Assembly (NCBI GenBank): GCA_965277775.1
Contig: OZ255843.1
Span: forward strand, 186,001 to 250,000
Source: G965195345 sp965277775
GTDB lineage: Bacteria; Pseudomonadota; Gammaproteobacteria; CAKMZV01
DNA: 64,000 nucleotides
Direction of reading: 5' to 3'
The notes under the pieces were generated by a model, which saw nothing but the letters and a program-made list of their open reading frames with translations, made no database searches and had not been told where the DNA came from. This document shows, one piece after another, positions 17,261 through 25,678 of this stretch (position 1 is its first letter; the number at the start of each line of letters is the position of its first letter). Made by a program: the position numbers and the translations under genes.

Positions 17261-17393
17261 GCATCAGGAAATTGGCATGGGCAGAGATGAATTGCGTTTT
17301 TTGCAGTTGAGTTGGATGCTGTTTCTAAAACTATTCAGTGACAAGAATAAAGAACTGGAATTCACAGACAAATTGGTGTTCGTTAAACTTTGA
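17259..17393 (+). pseudogene. hsdM: N-terminal remnant of type I modification subunit HsdM
   Basis: A 44-codon frame from ATG 17259 to TGA 17393 contains GRDELRFLQLSWMLFLK followed by LFSDKNKELE. This matches the N-terminal recognition helix of type I HsdM proteins (consensus like RxxQLxWMLFLKxxDDKExELE). An in-frame TAG lies just upstream and the catalytic SAM-binding and NPPF regions are missing, so it is a broken piece. With the HsdR end at 14850 it brackets the ParB-like and methyltransferase genes. Confidence 0.6.
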
Positions 17394-17528
17394 TAACCCC
17401 ATCAAGTGTATCTATTTCTGAGGATCAATTCTTAAACAGAATCTCTCATTGACTGCGACATTTATACAATCATTTCGCTTCCTTGCGACTGGCACTCTTT
17501 ATACAAATTAAAAGATTGGAGATTAGAA

Positions 17529-17912
17529 ATGAAACAAGACTTAGAGTTGAATAAAAAAAATGCAATCGCATTTTATCGTACTGCTTATATGGGCGATCCT
17601 GCTAGTGCAGTTGAGCAGTATGTTGGAGAGCAATATATACAACATAATCCAGCCGTTGCAGATAGTAAGCAAGGGTTTATCGACTATTTTGATAGAATGG
17701 CTCGAGAGTATCCTTATAAAAGTATCGAATTTGTAAGGGCCATTGCTGAAGGTAATTTAGTGGCACTACATACACACCAGATATGGCCAGATAATGATCA
17801 ATACGTAACAATGGATTTTTTCCGTTTTGATGACAAGGGTAAAATTGTTGAACATTGGGATTCTATACAAGGTGTACCAAGTGAAACAGAAAATGGAAAT
17901 CTAATGTACTAG
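17529..17912 (+). CDS. SnoaL-like / NTF2-fold small protein
   Basis: A 127-residue protein with the SnoaL-like polyketide cyclase pattern: NKKNAIAFYRTAYMGDPASA, YIQHNPAVADSKQGFIDYF, EGNLVALHTHQIWP, and MDFFRFDDKGKIVEHWDSIQ. Proteins of this NTF2-fold group are cone-shaped pockets; many are annotated as predicted aldol-condensation-type enzymes, but most are of unknown substrate. Start at ATG 17529 with GGAGA 8 nt upstream. It appears to be a single-gene unit in the gap between the decayed restriction locus and the ABC operon on the other strand. Confidence 0.85.
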   Translation: MKQDLELNKKNAIAFYRTAYMGDPASAVEQYVGEQYIQHNPAVADSKQGFIDYFDRMAREYPYKSIEFVRAIAEGNLVALHTHQIWPDNDQYVTMDFFRFDDKGKIVEHWDSIQGVPSETENGNLMY

Positions 17913-18106
17913 ACCCTTAGTTGTCTTGAGTTTTATACGTGTCACAGAGTAGCTAAAATTTTTACGGAATGACGTTTTTTTATTTTGGGCAGTCAATCCA
18001 ATAACAGATTCATTACCTGAAAATGAGTATGTATTAGGTACTCTCGTTAGTCATTTTAAACGAAGCTTTGTTTACTTTGATCCGAGCCATATCATAAAAA
18101 TTGAGT

Positions 18107-18247
18107 TCAGCTATAGGGACCATCAGATTTTTTATGAGACACAATTTTTTCAGCAGTGCGATCTATTTTTACATAACGCCCCGATTTAGGGTTCTTAACT
18201 TGCACAACATCTCTTTTGGCTGACCCAGATGGTTTGGTTGCTGACAT
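18107..18247 (-). CDS. Small basic protein of 46 residues
   Basis: The minus strand from ATG 18247 to stop 18107 encodes a 46-residue Lys/Arg-rich protein containing VQVKNPKSGRYVKIDR and the end KKSDGPYS. It resembles small conserved hypothetical proteins that carry KNPKSGRYVKIDRTxGKIxSHKK-type sequences and are found in many proteobacterial genomes; I recall the pattern, not a function. An ATTAAAGGTAAT leader precedes the ATG, giving a weak AAAGG ribosome site. The flanks (17913-18106 and 18248-18545) show no other gene that I can support. Confidence 0.6.
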   Translation of the reverse strand: MSATKPSGSAKRDVVQVKNPKSGRYVKIDRTAEKIVSHKKSDGPYS

Positions 18248-18545
18248 ATAATTACCTTTAATTTCTCTTGATACTCAACGGCTAAACTAACTGGTGCAAG
18301 ACGCATTAGCACAGTGCATCTGATTGGATGTCCGTTCGACTATGACTGATTATTATACTCGGTGAGGATGTTTTTTAAATATTGCATAAGTGTGTCAATT
18401 AAAGGATTCTTCACTTTTAAAGGGACGCACCACCGAATGTAGGGAGGAGATAAATAATTAATACCCGTTGAGCAGAAATTCTCGATAAGCAGAGAACGCT
18501 TTTTTGATCGCATGTAAAAGAGACACTATTCGAGTTTTTCCAACG

Positions 18546-18571
18546 AAAAAACCATCACTCTCGCGAGTGAT
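18546..18571 (-). terminator. Rho-independent terminator of the ABC transporter operon
   Basis: ATCACTC (18554-18560), a TCGC loop, and GAGTGAT (18565-18571) form a perfect 7-bp stem. Read on the minus strand, the stem is followed by GG and six T (complement of 18546-18551). It lies 36 nt past the stop of the last ABC gene (18607). Confidence 0.85.
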
Positions 18572-18606
18572 CAAATTAAGGATATTTTAGAGTGTTGTGG
18601 TATTGA

Positions 18607-19458
18607 TTATTCAATGCCGCGCAATCGATTGTTGCGACGACGAATGAATTCTAAGAAGACTAAGAGGCTGACTGAGATGAGGAAGAACAAGGTGGCAACC
18701 GCAAGGATGACTGGGTTGATTTGTTCGCGCAAGCCAGACCACATTTGAACTGTGACGGTGGTTTGCTCGAATCCGCCTAAGAACAAAATTATGACCACTT
18801 CATCGAATGAGGCGATGAAGGCGAATAAGCCGCCAGAAATGATGCCCGGTGCAACAATGGGGGCAATCACACGGAAGAATATGGTTACGCCAGAGGCGCC
18901 TAAGTTTTGAGCGGCTCGAACCAAGTTATAGTCAAATCCGCTTAGGGTTGCTGTGACGGTGATCACCACAAATGGTGTACCAATAACAGCATGCGCCAGT
19001 ATCACACCTATAAAGGTTTTTGCCAGACCCATTTTAACGAAGAAAAAGAACATGCCTACAGCAGAAATGATGATGGGTACGATCAATGGTGAAATGAGTA
19101 TGGTCATGATCAGCCCTTTATAAGGCATATAAGCCCTTGATAGACCCAAAGCGGCAACGGTGCCTAAAAAGGTAGCAATGATGGTGGCAAAAATGGCGAT
19201 GACAAAGCTGTTGCGAATCGATCTCATCCAATCTTCGGAGGCAAACAGTTCTTGATACCAGCGAATGGAATAGCCTGCAGGATCGAGCGACAACATTTCA
19301 GGGGTAAAGGTGAAATAAGCCGTCGCATTAAACGACAGAGGGATGATCACCAAAATGGGGAAAATCAAAAATAGGAAGATGAGCCCGCAAACACCGTAAA
19401 AGATGTATTCAGCCATTAACTGCCAAAATGTTTTATAGGGGTGTTTTATTCTGATCAT
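18607..19458 (-). CDS. ABC transporter permease, PotC-like
   Basis: A 283-residue inner-membrane permease with about six helices and the EAA-loop region AAQNLGASGVTIFFRVIAPIVAPGI near residues 185-210, typical of the spermidine/putrescine (PotC/YdcV) group. The N-terminal part has FLIFPILVIIPLSFN as the first helix. It pairs with the PotB-like permease encoded 11 bp upstream to form the channel of an importer for a small cation or amine. It is the last gene of the run and is followed by a strong terminator. Gene order creatinase, ATPase, binding protein, permease, permease argues for one catabolic-uptake unit. Confidence 0.9.
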   Translation of the reverse strand: MIRIKHPYKTFWQLMAEYIFYGVCGLIFLFLIFPILVIIPLSFNATAYFTFTPEMLSLDPAGYSIRWYQELFASEDWMRSIRNSFVIAIFATIIATFLGTVAALGLSRAYMPYKGLIMTILISPLIVPIIISAVGMFFFFVKMGLAKTFIGVILAHAVIGTPFVVITVTATLSGFDYNLVRAAQNLGASGVTIFFRVIAPIVAPGIISGGLFAFIASFDEVVIILFLGGFEQTTVTVQMWSGLREQINPVILAVATLFFLISVSLLVFLEFIRRRNNRLRGIE

Positions 19459-19469
19459 AGTCTTTGCTC

Positions 19470-20720
19470 TTAGAATCGAATCCTGTCAAGGCCAAATAAT
19501 TTGTTGTATAACCAATATAAAATCAAAACAATGGCTAATAACATGCCACTGAGTGCCGCTGCCAGACCCCAGTTAAGTGAGTTCTGCATGTGATAGGCAA
19601 TGAGATTTGAGATCAGTTGTCCGGTGCTACCACCCACCAAGGCGGGGGTGATGTAATAGCCAATTGCGAGAATAAAGACCAACAGTCCCCCTGCCCCGAT
19701 GCCCGGAACGGTCAATGGAATGTAAACACGACGGAATGCCAACCACCAATTTGCGCCCAATGAAATGGCGGCGCGCATGTACGTGGGTGGAATATTCTTC
19801 ATAACGCTGTAAACGGGCAGAATCATAAATGGCAATAAGATGTGGGTCATGGCAACCAGAGTGCCAGCCATGTTGTAAATCATTCGGACGCGCTCAGTGT
19901 CGCCGACAATGCCGAGCAGCACCAGGAGATCATTTAAGGGTCCATGCGTTTGCAGTAACACAATCCATGAGGTGGTTCGCACCAATAAGGATGTCCAGAA
20001 CGGCAGAAGCACCATAATCATCATCAAATTGGCAATTTTATCGGGTAAGGTGGAAAGCAGATAGGCCACAGGAAAGCCCAAAACCACACAGAACAGGGTG
20101 ATTAAAACACCCACGACCAATGTTCGTACAAATAAGGAAACATAAATCGCTCTATGTTCTTCACGTGCTACGATGTCGCCTTCCTTGTCGTATTCTTTAT
20201 CGAGCGCTGCGACGTAATAAGAAATGGTAAACGGCGATATTTCACGGCCAATGATGCGCCACACGTGTGGATCACCCCAGCGTTTGTCTATTTTTATGAC
20301 CGCTTCTTTAAACGGTGCTTCAAGATTTTTGGCACGGCGTGATGTCTTTTTAATTAAGGTTCTTAGGCCGGCTTGTTCATAATTCAGTCTTGTCGCGATT
20401 TTGCCATCATCTTTAACGGCTTTACTGGCGACTAAATCCAAAACCAGTGCTTCGTAAACGGCTTCTGGCGGGGTTTGAGTTGTGTCTTGCCACTGTTCAA
20501 TCACATTCGCTGTCTTGGGCATGTGTTCACTCAGTGTATCGTCATAGAATGAATTGACCAAAATCAATCCAATGGGAACGATGAAGGCGATCACAATGAA
20601 CGATAACAGGGGCGATACCAATAAAAATGCACGCCAACGCAATCTTCTTTGCGCTTTATCGTATTGTTGCCTTAAATGATTAGCAACGTCTTTGTCGAAG
20701 CCTGACGAGGTTTGTTGCAT
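19470..20720 (-). CDS. ABC transporter permease, PotB-like, with large extracytoplasmic insert
   Basis: A 416-residue permease, longer than the usual about 280-300. The first helix (LLSFIVIAFIVPIGLILVNSF, residues about 38-58) is followed by about 145 hydrophilic residues (DDTLSEHMPK through DKEYDKEGD) before the remaining helices begin near 205 (LFVRTLVVGVLITLFC). The EAA loop is visible as AAISLGANWWLAFRRVYIPLTVPGI. The large loop after helix 1 occurs in a subset of polyamine/opine-type permeases and should lie in the periplasm. It may contact the binding protein or gate substrate entry; that part is inference. A ribosome site AGGA lies upstream of the ATG at 20720. The stop is 11 bp before the PotC-like gene. 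Confidence 0.88.
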   Translation of the reverse strand: MQQTSSGFDKDVANHLRQQYDKAQRRLRWRAFLLVSPLLSFIVIAFIVPIGLILVNSFYDDTLSEHMPKTANVIEQWQDTTQTPPEAVYEALVLDLVASKAVKDDGKIATRLNYEQAGLRTLIKKTSRRAKNLEAPFKEAVIKIDKRWGDPHVWRIIGREISPFTISYYVAALDKEYDKEGDIVAREEHRAIYVSLFVRTLVVGVLITLFCVVLGFPVAYLLSTLPDKIANLMMIMVLLPFWTSLLVRTTSWIVLLQTHGPLNDLLVLLGIVGDTERVRMIYNMAGTLVAMTHILLPFMILPVYSVMKNIPPTYMRAAISLGANWWLAFRRVYIPLTVPGIGAGGLLVFILAIGYYITPALVGGSTGQLISNLIAYHMQNSLNWGLAAALSGMLLAIVLILYWLYNKLFGLDRIRF

Positions 20721-20776
20721 TGCAATATCCTATTAAAAGTATGGTGACCGAAGTCACCACACTTAAAAACTTATGC

Positions 20777-21856
20777 TTATTTCGCCAACCAAGCGTTAAA
20801 ACGCTCTGTTAGAGACTCTTTGTTGTCTGTCCAAAATTGAGCATTTTTGAAGTAAACATCAACCATGTTGCCAGGTGCTGTAGGCATATGAGGTGCCATA
20901 TCAACACCATCCACTGATTTACCCACTAAAGCCGCTGATGATTTACGCATAGGACCATAAGAGATCCATTTTGCTTGATCAGCCAACCGTTGTGAATCAG
21001 TTGCGAAGTAGAGATACTTCTTAACAGTATCAGTCAATTTGCCTTGAGGGATAACCCAGCCGTCTAACTCAAGTGCTTGACCAGCCCATAGAATTTCAAT
21101 GGGTTGTTTTTCATTCACTTGTGCGTCAAAGAAACGACCGTTAAAACCACTTGAAATAGAAACTTCTTTGTCCGCTAGAAGCTGAGGTCCTTGAGAACCC
21201 GCAGTCCACCAAACAACATGGTCTTTAATGGTGTCTAATTTTTTGAATGCACGGTCAACACCTTTTTTGGTGCTAAGAACGTCATAAAGATCATTAATGG
21301 CTACGCCGTCAGCAATCAATGCCCATTCAAGGTTCAAATACGCTGCTTTTTCAAGAGCACGTTTGCCTGGGAATTTTTCAAGATCAAAGACGTCTTTGAT
21401 TGATTTAGGACCGTCTTTGAGCATTTCTGAATTATAAGCAAACAATGTTGAATAAACGATTGTTGGAATAAAACAACCATTTAAACCGCCGAGGAAGTCA
21501 TCTGAGGGTAAAGAACCATCATTGCCTTTGGCCAAAATTTTATCGTAATCGATTTCTTCTACCAAACCTTCATCACAAAGCAATGCAGCATCTGATTCAA
21601 TGACATCGACAACGTCCCAAGTTACTTTTCCTGCTTGAACTTGAGCACGAATCCCTGCGGGTGCCGCACTGCCTTTATCAACGTTATTGACTTTAATGCC
21701 ATATTTTTTGGTAAAAGGCTTATGATAAGCTTCGTTTTGACTTTTGGTATAAGCGCCGCCCCATGATACAGCGGTCAATGTTTCTTCTGCTGCGGCCATC
21801 ACTGGCAAACACAAAGCAACGACACAAAGACCTCTACGTATGTTCTTACTATTCAT
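20777..21856 (-). CDS. Periplasmic substrate-binding protein, PotD-like
   Basis: A 359-residue binding protein. Signal peptide residues 1-23 (GLCVVALCLPVMAAA). The mature domain begins ETLTAVSWGGAYTKSQNEAY, the class of PotD/YdcS-like proteins that bind polyamines, opines and related amines; later segments FPGKRALEKAAYLNLEWAL and SSGFNGRFFDAQVN line the cleft in this fold. GGAG ribosome site before ATG 21856. Its position beside creatinase suggests creatine or a related guanidino/amine compound as the ligand; the sequence alone cannot prove which. Confidence 0.9.
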   Translation of the reverse strand: MNSKNIRRGLCVVALCLPVMAAAEETLTAVSWGGAYTKSQNEAYHKPFTKKYGIKVNNVDKGSAAPAGIRAQVQAGKVTWDVVDVIESDAALLCDEGLVEEIDYDKILAKGNDGSLPSDDFLGGLNGCFIPTIVYSTLFAYNSEMLKDGPKSIKDVFDLEKFPGKRALEKAAYLNLEWALIADGVAINDLYDVLSTKKGVDRAFKKLDTIKDHVVWWTAGSQGPQLLADKEVSISSGFNGRFFDAQVNEKQPIEILWAGQALELDGWVIPQGKLTDTVKKYLYFATDSQRLADQAKWISYGPMRKSSAALVGKSVDGVDMAPHMPTAPGNMVDVYFKNAQFWTDNKESLTERFNAWLAK

Positions 21857-21921
21857 AAAAAACTCCAGAATTTACAAATGGTTAATTAAAATACAACCAG
21901 TGTCATACCTGACATTGATTG

Positions 21922-23010
21922 CTATGCATCCAAAACACAGCAGTGCTGTGTATTCCAACTCAACTTCAACGTATCTCCTGCATGGTAATGCGTTTTCAAC
22001 TGATTATTGAGAATTTTGACAATGAATTCATCATTACCGAGTACGTTGATTCGTAATCTCGTATGATCGCCCATATAAATAGCTTCTTCGACCACGCCTT
22101 GTATGTTATTGTTATTGGCTTGGTCGTTTTCTGAATCAATCACCACTTTTTCAGGACGTATAGAGATGATAACAGATTTGCCTTCACCGACAGTGGATGT
22201 GCAATTTCCCGTTAAAATCGTATCTTTGACGGCGACTGTGGCCATGTCGCCTTCTCTGCCTTTAAGTTCGCCCATGATGTTGTTGTTTTCACCAATGAAA
22301 TTGGCAACGAAGATGTTTTCAGGTTTTTCGTACAGTACTTCTGGTGAGGAATGTTGTTGGATTTTGCCATCATTAAACACGGCAACGCGATCAGACATGG
22401 TTATGGCTTCGCTTTGATCGTGCGTTACATAAACGATGGTAATGCCTAAGCGTTCATGCAAATGTTTGATTTCAAATTGCATTTCTTCACGTAAGTTTTT
22501 ATCCAAAGCCCCTAAAGGTTCGTCCATCAATACGATTTGTGGTTCAAAAGTGATGGCTCGAGCCACTGCTACACGCTGTTGTTGACCACCAGAGAGCTGA
22601 GAAATGCGTCGAGAAGCAAAGGCTTCTAAGCGCACGATTGATAGAATTTTTTCAACTTGTTGTTTGATGGCATCTTTGGGCATTTTCCGAATTTCTAAGG
22701 GAAAAGCCAAGTTTTCAAACACCGTCATGTGTGGGAAGAGCGCATAGTTTTGAAAAACCATGCCGATGTTGCGTTTGTTTGGGGGAATATTTTGAACGGG
22801 GGTGTCGTCAATCAGGATATCACCACTGGTGACCGTTTCAAACCCAGCGAGCATCATCAAACAGGTGGTTTTACCTGAACCTGATGGACCGAGCAAAGAT
22901 AAGAATTCACCCTTTTTAACTTCCAAATTTAAGTCATCGACAATGATGGTTTTGCCATCATAGCTCTTTCGTACGTCTTTAAATACAATGTGAGAAATGT
23001 CTGAAATCAT
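21922..23010 (-). CDS. ABC transporter ATP-binding protein, PotA-like
   Basis: A 362-residue ATPase with Walker A GPSGSGKTT at 41-49, Q-loop region VFQNYALFPHMTV, signature LSGGQQQRVAVARA, Walker B IVLMDEPLGALD and H-loop VTHDQSEA. The last about 120 residues are a TOBE-type regulatory domain (IRPEKVVID, VEEAIYMGDHTRLRI), as in PotA/FbpC/CysA subfamily importers. It powers uptake through the two permeases downstream. The 268-bp gap to creatinase (23011-23278) is AT-rich; it could hold a separate promoter but no clear -35/-10 pair stands out. Confidence 0.93.
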   Translation of the reverse strand: MISDISHIVFKDVRKSYDGKTIIVDDLNLEVKKGEFLSLLGPSGSGKTTCLMMLAGFETVTSGDILIDDTPVQNIPPNKRNIGMVFQNYALFPHMTVFENLAFPLEIRKMPKDAIKQQVEKILSIVRLEAFASRRISQLSGGQQQRVAVARAITFEPQIVLMDEPLGALDKNLREEMQFEIKHLHERLGITIVYVTHDQSEAITMSDRVAVFNDGKIQQHSSPEVLYEKPENIFVANFIGENNNIMGELKGREGDMATVAVKDTILTGNCTSTVGEGKSVIISIRPEKVVIDSENDQANNNNIQGVVEEAIYMGDHTRLRINVLGNDEFIVKILNNQLKTHYHAGDTLKLSWNTQHCCVLDA

Positions 23011-23278
23011 AATTGAGGCTCTTTTTGATAATCTTATATAATCTTATTGAAGCGTATTAAATAGACCTGTTAGTGGTTTAAATTCATGCCCTCTAAGTTC
23101 AATTTATCGTTTTCTATGTCAAGTACGTCAGCTTCACGTAAATTTTTGAAGGTGCTATTAAACTAGAATTATTCTATTTTATCAAGTCCGAATTGCATAA
23201 TTCAATACAAAAACCCTGATGATAGCAGATTAAATTACGAATAAATAATATTTTATCCAAAAACACTTAATTTTATAT

Positions 23279-24487
23279 TTAAGTGATAATATTATGAGCA
23301 GGACCATAAGGGAAGTGAGAAATATTCCTGCTGCCCTTTGCAGTTACAACCAAAATATCGTGCTCTCTATAGCCACCAGCCCCAGCTTGACCCTCTGGAA
23401 TTGTGATCATGGGTTCCATTGAAACGACCATGTTTTCTTGAATAACTGTGTCTATGTCTTCACGAAGTTCGACCAAAGCTTCACGCCCATAATAGTGCGA
23501 CAACACACCAAATGAATGACCATAACCAAAGCCTCTGTATTCGAGCAATCCATAGTCCAAATAGATTTCATTCAATGTTTTAGCAATTTCGCCACAAGTA
23601 ATGCCTGGTTTAATGAGTTTGAGCCCTTCTTCGTGTACTTTGACATTGATGTCCCATAAACGCATAGATGCCTCATCACAATGGTCGTAAAACAAGGTTC
23701 TTTCCAAGGCCACATAGTAGCCTGAAGCCATGGAGAAGCAATTTAAGCTCAAGATGTCGCCTTTTTGAACGCGTCTTGTTGTGACGGGATTGTGGGCACC
23801 ATCGGTGTTGATCCCAGACTGAAACCAAGTCCATGTGTCCATCAATTCAGAATGTGGGAAGCGCTTGGCAATCTCACGTACCATCGCTTGGGTGGAATGA
23901 AGTGCCACTTCATATTCAGGCACATTGTCCGACACCGCTTCAACCAAAGCGGCGGCGCCTATGTCACAAATTTGGGCGCCTTGAGTAATGAAAGCAATTT
24001 CTTCTGCTGATTTGATGATGCGCATCTTCATGCAATCTAAAGCAATATCAACCAGTTGCGCCTCTGGAAAAGCGGCCTGCATTTTCTCTAAACGTTCTTT
24101 GGTGATGTGATCAAATTCAATGCCAATCTTGCCTTTTTTGGCTGAAATTAATTGCGTCAACGCATAATAATAATTGTCTTTTTGCCAATCAGTGAATATA
24201 ACATTATCACCAAAAGTCCGACGCCAAGGTTGACCGCCGTCGATGTTTGCGGACACGGTTGTTGCCTTATCCTGAGTGACAACCAAGCCATAGGGACGAC
24301 CAAAGGCACAGTATAAAAAGTCGGAATAATAGTTGATGTTATGAATGGATGTGAATACCACTGAATCAATATTATTTGCCGCCATAAACTGCCGCAGTTT
24401 TGCCTGCCTATTCTGGTATTCTGCATCGCTAAATGTATGCTTAACTTTTTCGCCGTTGGGAATATATTTAAGTCTTTCCATGGTCAT
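23279..24487 (-). CDS. Creatinase (creatine amidinohydrolase)
   Basis: A 402-residue enzyme that hydrolyses creatine to sarcosine and urea. The match to characterised Pseudomonas creatinase runs end to end: NINYYSDFLYC and FGRPY near 50-66, ISANIDGGQPWRR-like block (SANIDGGQPWRR at 79-90), LMDTWTWFQSGINTDGAHNP at 215-234, LERTLF at 261-266, and GYREHDILVV near the end. The known catalytic and binding residues fall at the same numbers: His 232, Glu 262, Arg 335 and Glu 358, plus Cys 60. The pita-bread fold is shared with M24 aminopeptidases, but metal ligands of those peptidases are not the pattern here. ATG 24487 has GGAG 7 nt upstream. The adjacent PotABCD-like importer very likely supplies its substrate. 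Confidence 0.95.
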   Translation of the reverse strand: MTMERLKYIPNGEKVKHTFSDAEYQNRQAKLRQFMAANNIDSVVFTSIHNINYYSDFLYCAFGRPYGLVVTQDKATTVSANIDGGQPWRRTFGDNVIFTDWQKDNYYYALTQLISAKKGKIGIEFDHITKERLEKMQAAFPEAQLVDIALDCMKMRIIKSAEEIAFITQGAQICDIGAAALVEAVSDNVPEYEVALHSTQAMVREIAKRFPHSELMDTWTWFQSGINTDGAHNPVTTRRVQKGDILSLNCFSMASGYYVALERTLFYDHCDEASMRLWDINVKVHEEGLKLIKPGITCGEIAKTLNEIYLDYGLLEYRGFGYGHSFGVLSHYYGREALVELREDIDTVIQENMVVSMEPMITIPEGQAGAGGYREHDILVVTAKGSRNISHFPYGPAHNIIT

Positions 24488-24604
24488 AACATCACTCCAT
24501 TATTGATTGTTGAACTGTTTAATTCTGAAGGTATTATATACGCTTCTTTTTTGTTTTCGAAGGCGATATTGAGCAATGGCGGGTTCATCAATTCAAACGC
24601 GCCA

Positions 24605-25501
24605 TTAACGCGTTTTCCTAATCCGTTGAGCCTGACCATGTATGAGTACAGCCCCACTGATAATGACCCCTCCAATGATGGTTGTTAGTGTGGGGATTTC
24701 TTCAATGCCAAACAAAGGAATTGCGCTCCAAATAATGCCACAAACCACCTCCATTAATGACAACAACGCCAATTCGGCCGCAGGCAAATATTTTGCCCCC
24801 ATACTGAATAAAATCAATCCAGAACCAAAAACCACACCGTGCGCCAAACTGAGATATATATTAAGGGTCGGCATTGCCAATGGTTTTTGCTGAAACCACA
24901 GAACGCCTAAAGCAATGATCGTAATGGCAATGCCAGAAAATGCCACCGTGGTAAATTGGGGCGTCTCTTTACGCAGACGCAGTGTGATGGTAAATACGAC
25001 AAATGATAGCGCAGCCATAAAGCCCATCATCACGCCCCAGCCCGTTCTAACTCGAATGTCGCTATACGCCATCAAGGAAACGCCCACCAATGCCAACAAC
25101 ATGGCAATCAACGTTGATCGACTCAATCGTTCTTTGAGGATGTAATAACCCAATGCTGCAGCAAGAAATGGACCAGAAGCGAGCATAAAAAGCGTTACAG
25201 CAACAGAAGTCTGGGTGATGGATAAGACATAGAACATGATGGAAAAGGCCAAACTAAAGCCACCCAAGGTGCCAGACCATCCTAATTTAAACAAATTTTT
25301 ATAGAACGACTGCCCTTCTCGCCAGGCCAGATAAAGCACCAATAAAATGGCCATGCCTATGCCACGATAAATCAAATATTGATATTGGTACTGAATGCTG
25401 TCTTCCATGTGGCGGACCAAAACCACCCCAAAACTCCAGATAAATCCAGCGAATAACACCAGCAAAAAGCCTCTAAGATATAACAATTCGGGTTTTTCCA
25501 T
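24605..25501 (-). CDS. EamA-family drug/metabolite transporter (copy 1)
   Basis: A 298-residue integral membrane protein with about ten helices, two EamA repeats. The start MEKPELLYLRGFLLVLFAGFIWSFGVV gives the first helix; typical DMT motifs include SITQTSVAVTLFMLASGPF and LPAAELALLSLMEVV in the second half. Members export amino acids, nucleosides or other metabolites; the substrate is unknown. It is a close tandem duplicate of the next gene upstream, with most transmembrane segments alignable by eye. It lies 117 bp downstream in order from creatinase's start, on the same strand, so co-expression is possible but not shown. Confidence 0.9.
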   Translation of the reverse strand: MEKPELLYLRGFLLVLFAGFIWSFGVVLVRHMEDSIQYQYQYLIYRGIGMAILLVLYLAWREGQSFYKNLFKLGWSGTLGGFSLAFSIMFYVLSITQTSVAVTLFMLASGPFLAAALGYYILKERLSRSTLIAMLLALVGVSLMAYSDIRVRTGWGVMMGFMAALSFVVFTITLRLRKETPQFTTVAFSGIAITIIALGVLWFQQKPLAMPTLNIYLSLAHGVVFGSGLILFSMGAKYLPAAELALLSLMEVVCGIIWSAIPLFGIEEIPTLTTIIGGVIISGAVLIHGQAQRIRKTR

Positions 25502-25678
25502 TTATCAAATGTCTTCTATCACAGGTTTTTTATGGCAATGCTTGCGCATTATAGATTAAAGGCTTTCATCCAATAACAACAAAGGTAAAGGTTAAGCCCT
25601 TTCTTATCATTGCCTCATTGACAAAAAATGTGTCATAAACTATGTACTACATTGAAAAGACAGTGTTTATGAATTTGG

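Noticed and set aside
17950..18189. Plus-strand frame with protein-like stretches (KRSFVYFDPSHIIKIEF)
   Set aside because: It lacks a start codon after the last upstream stop and overlaps the small minus-strand gene; at best an old fragment.
23279..24487. Xaa-Pro aminopeptidase for the M24-fold gene
   Set aside because: Residues specific to creatinase match along the whole length at identical positions, which is stronger than the fold-level similarity.
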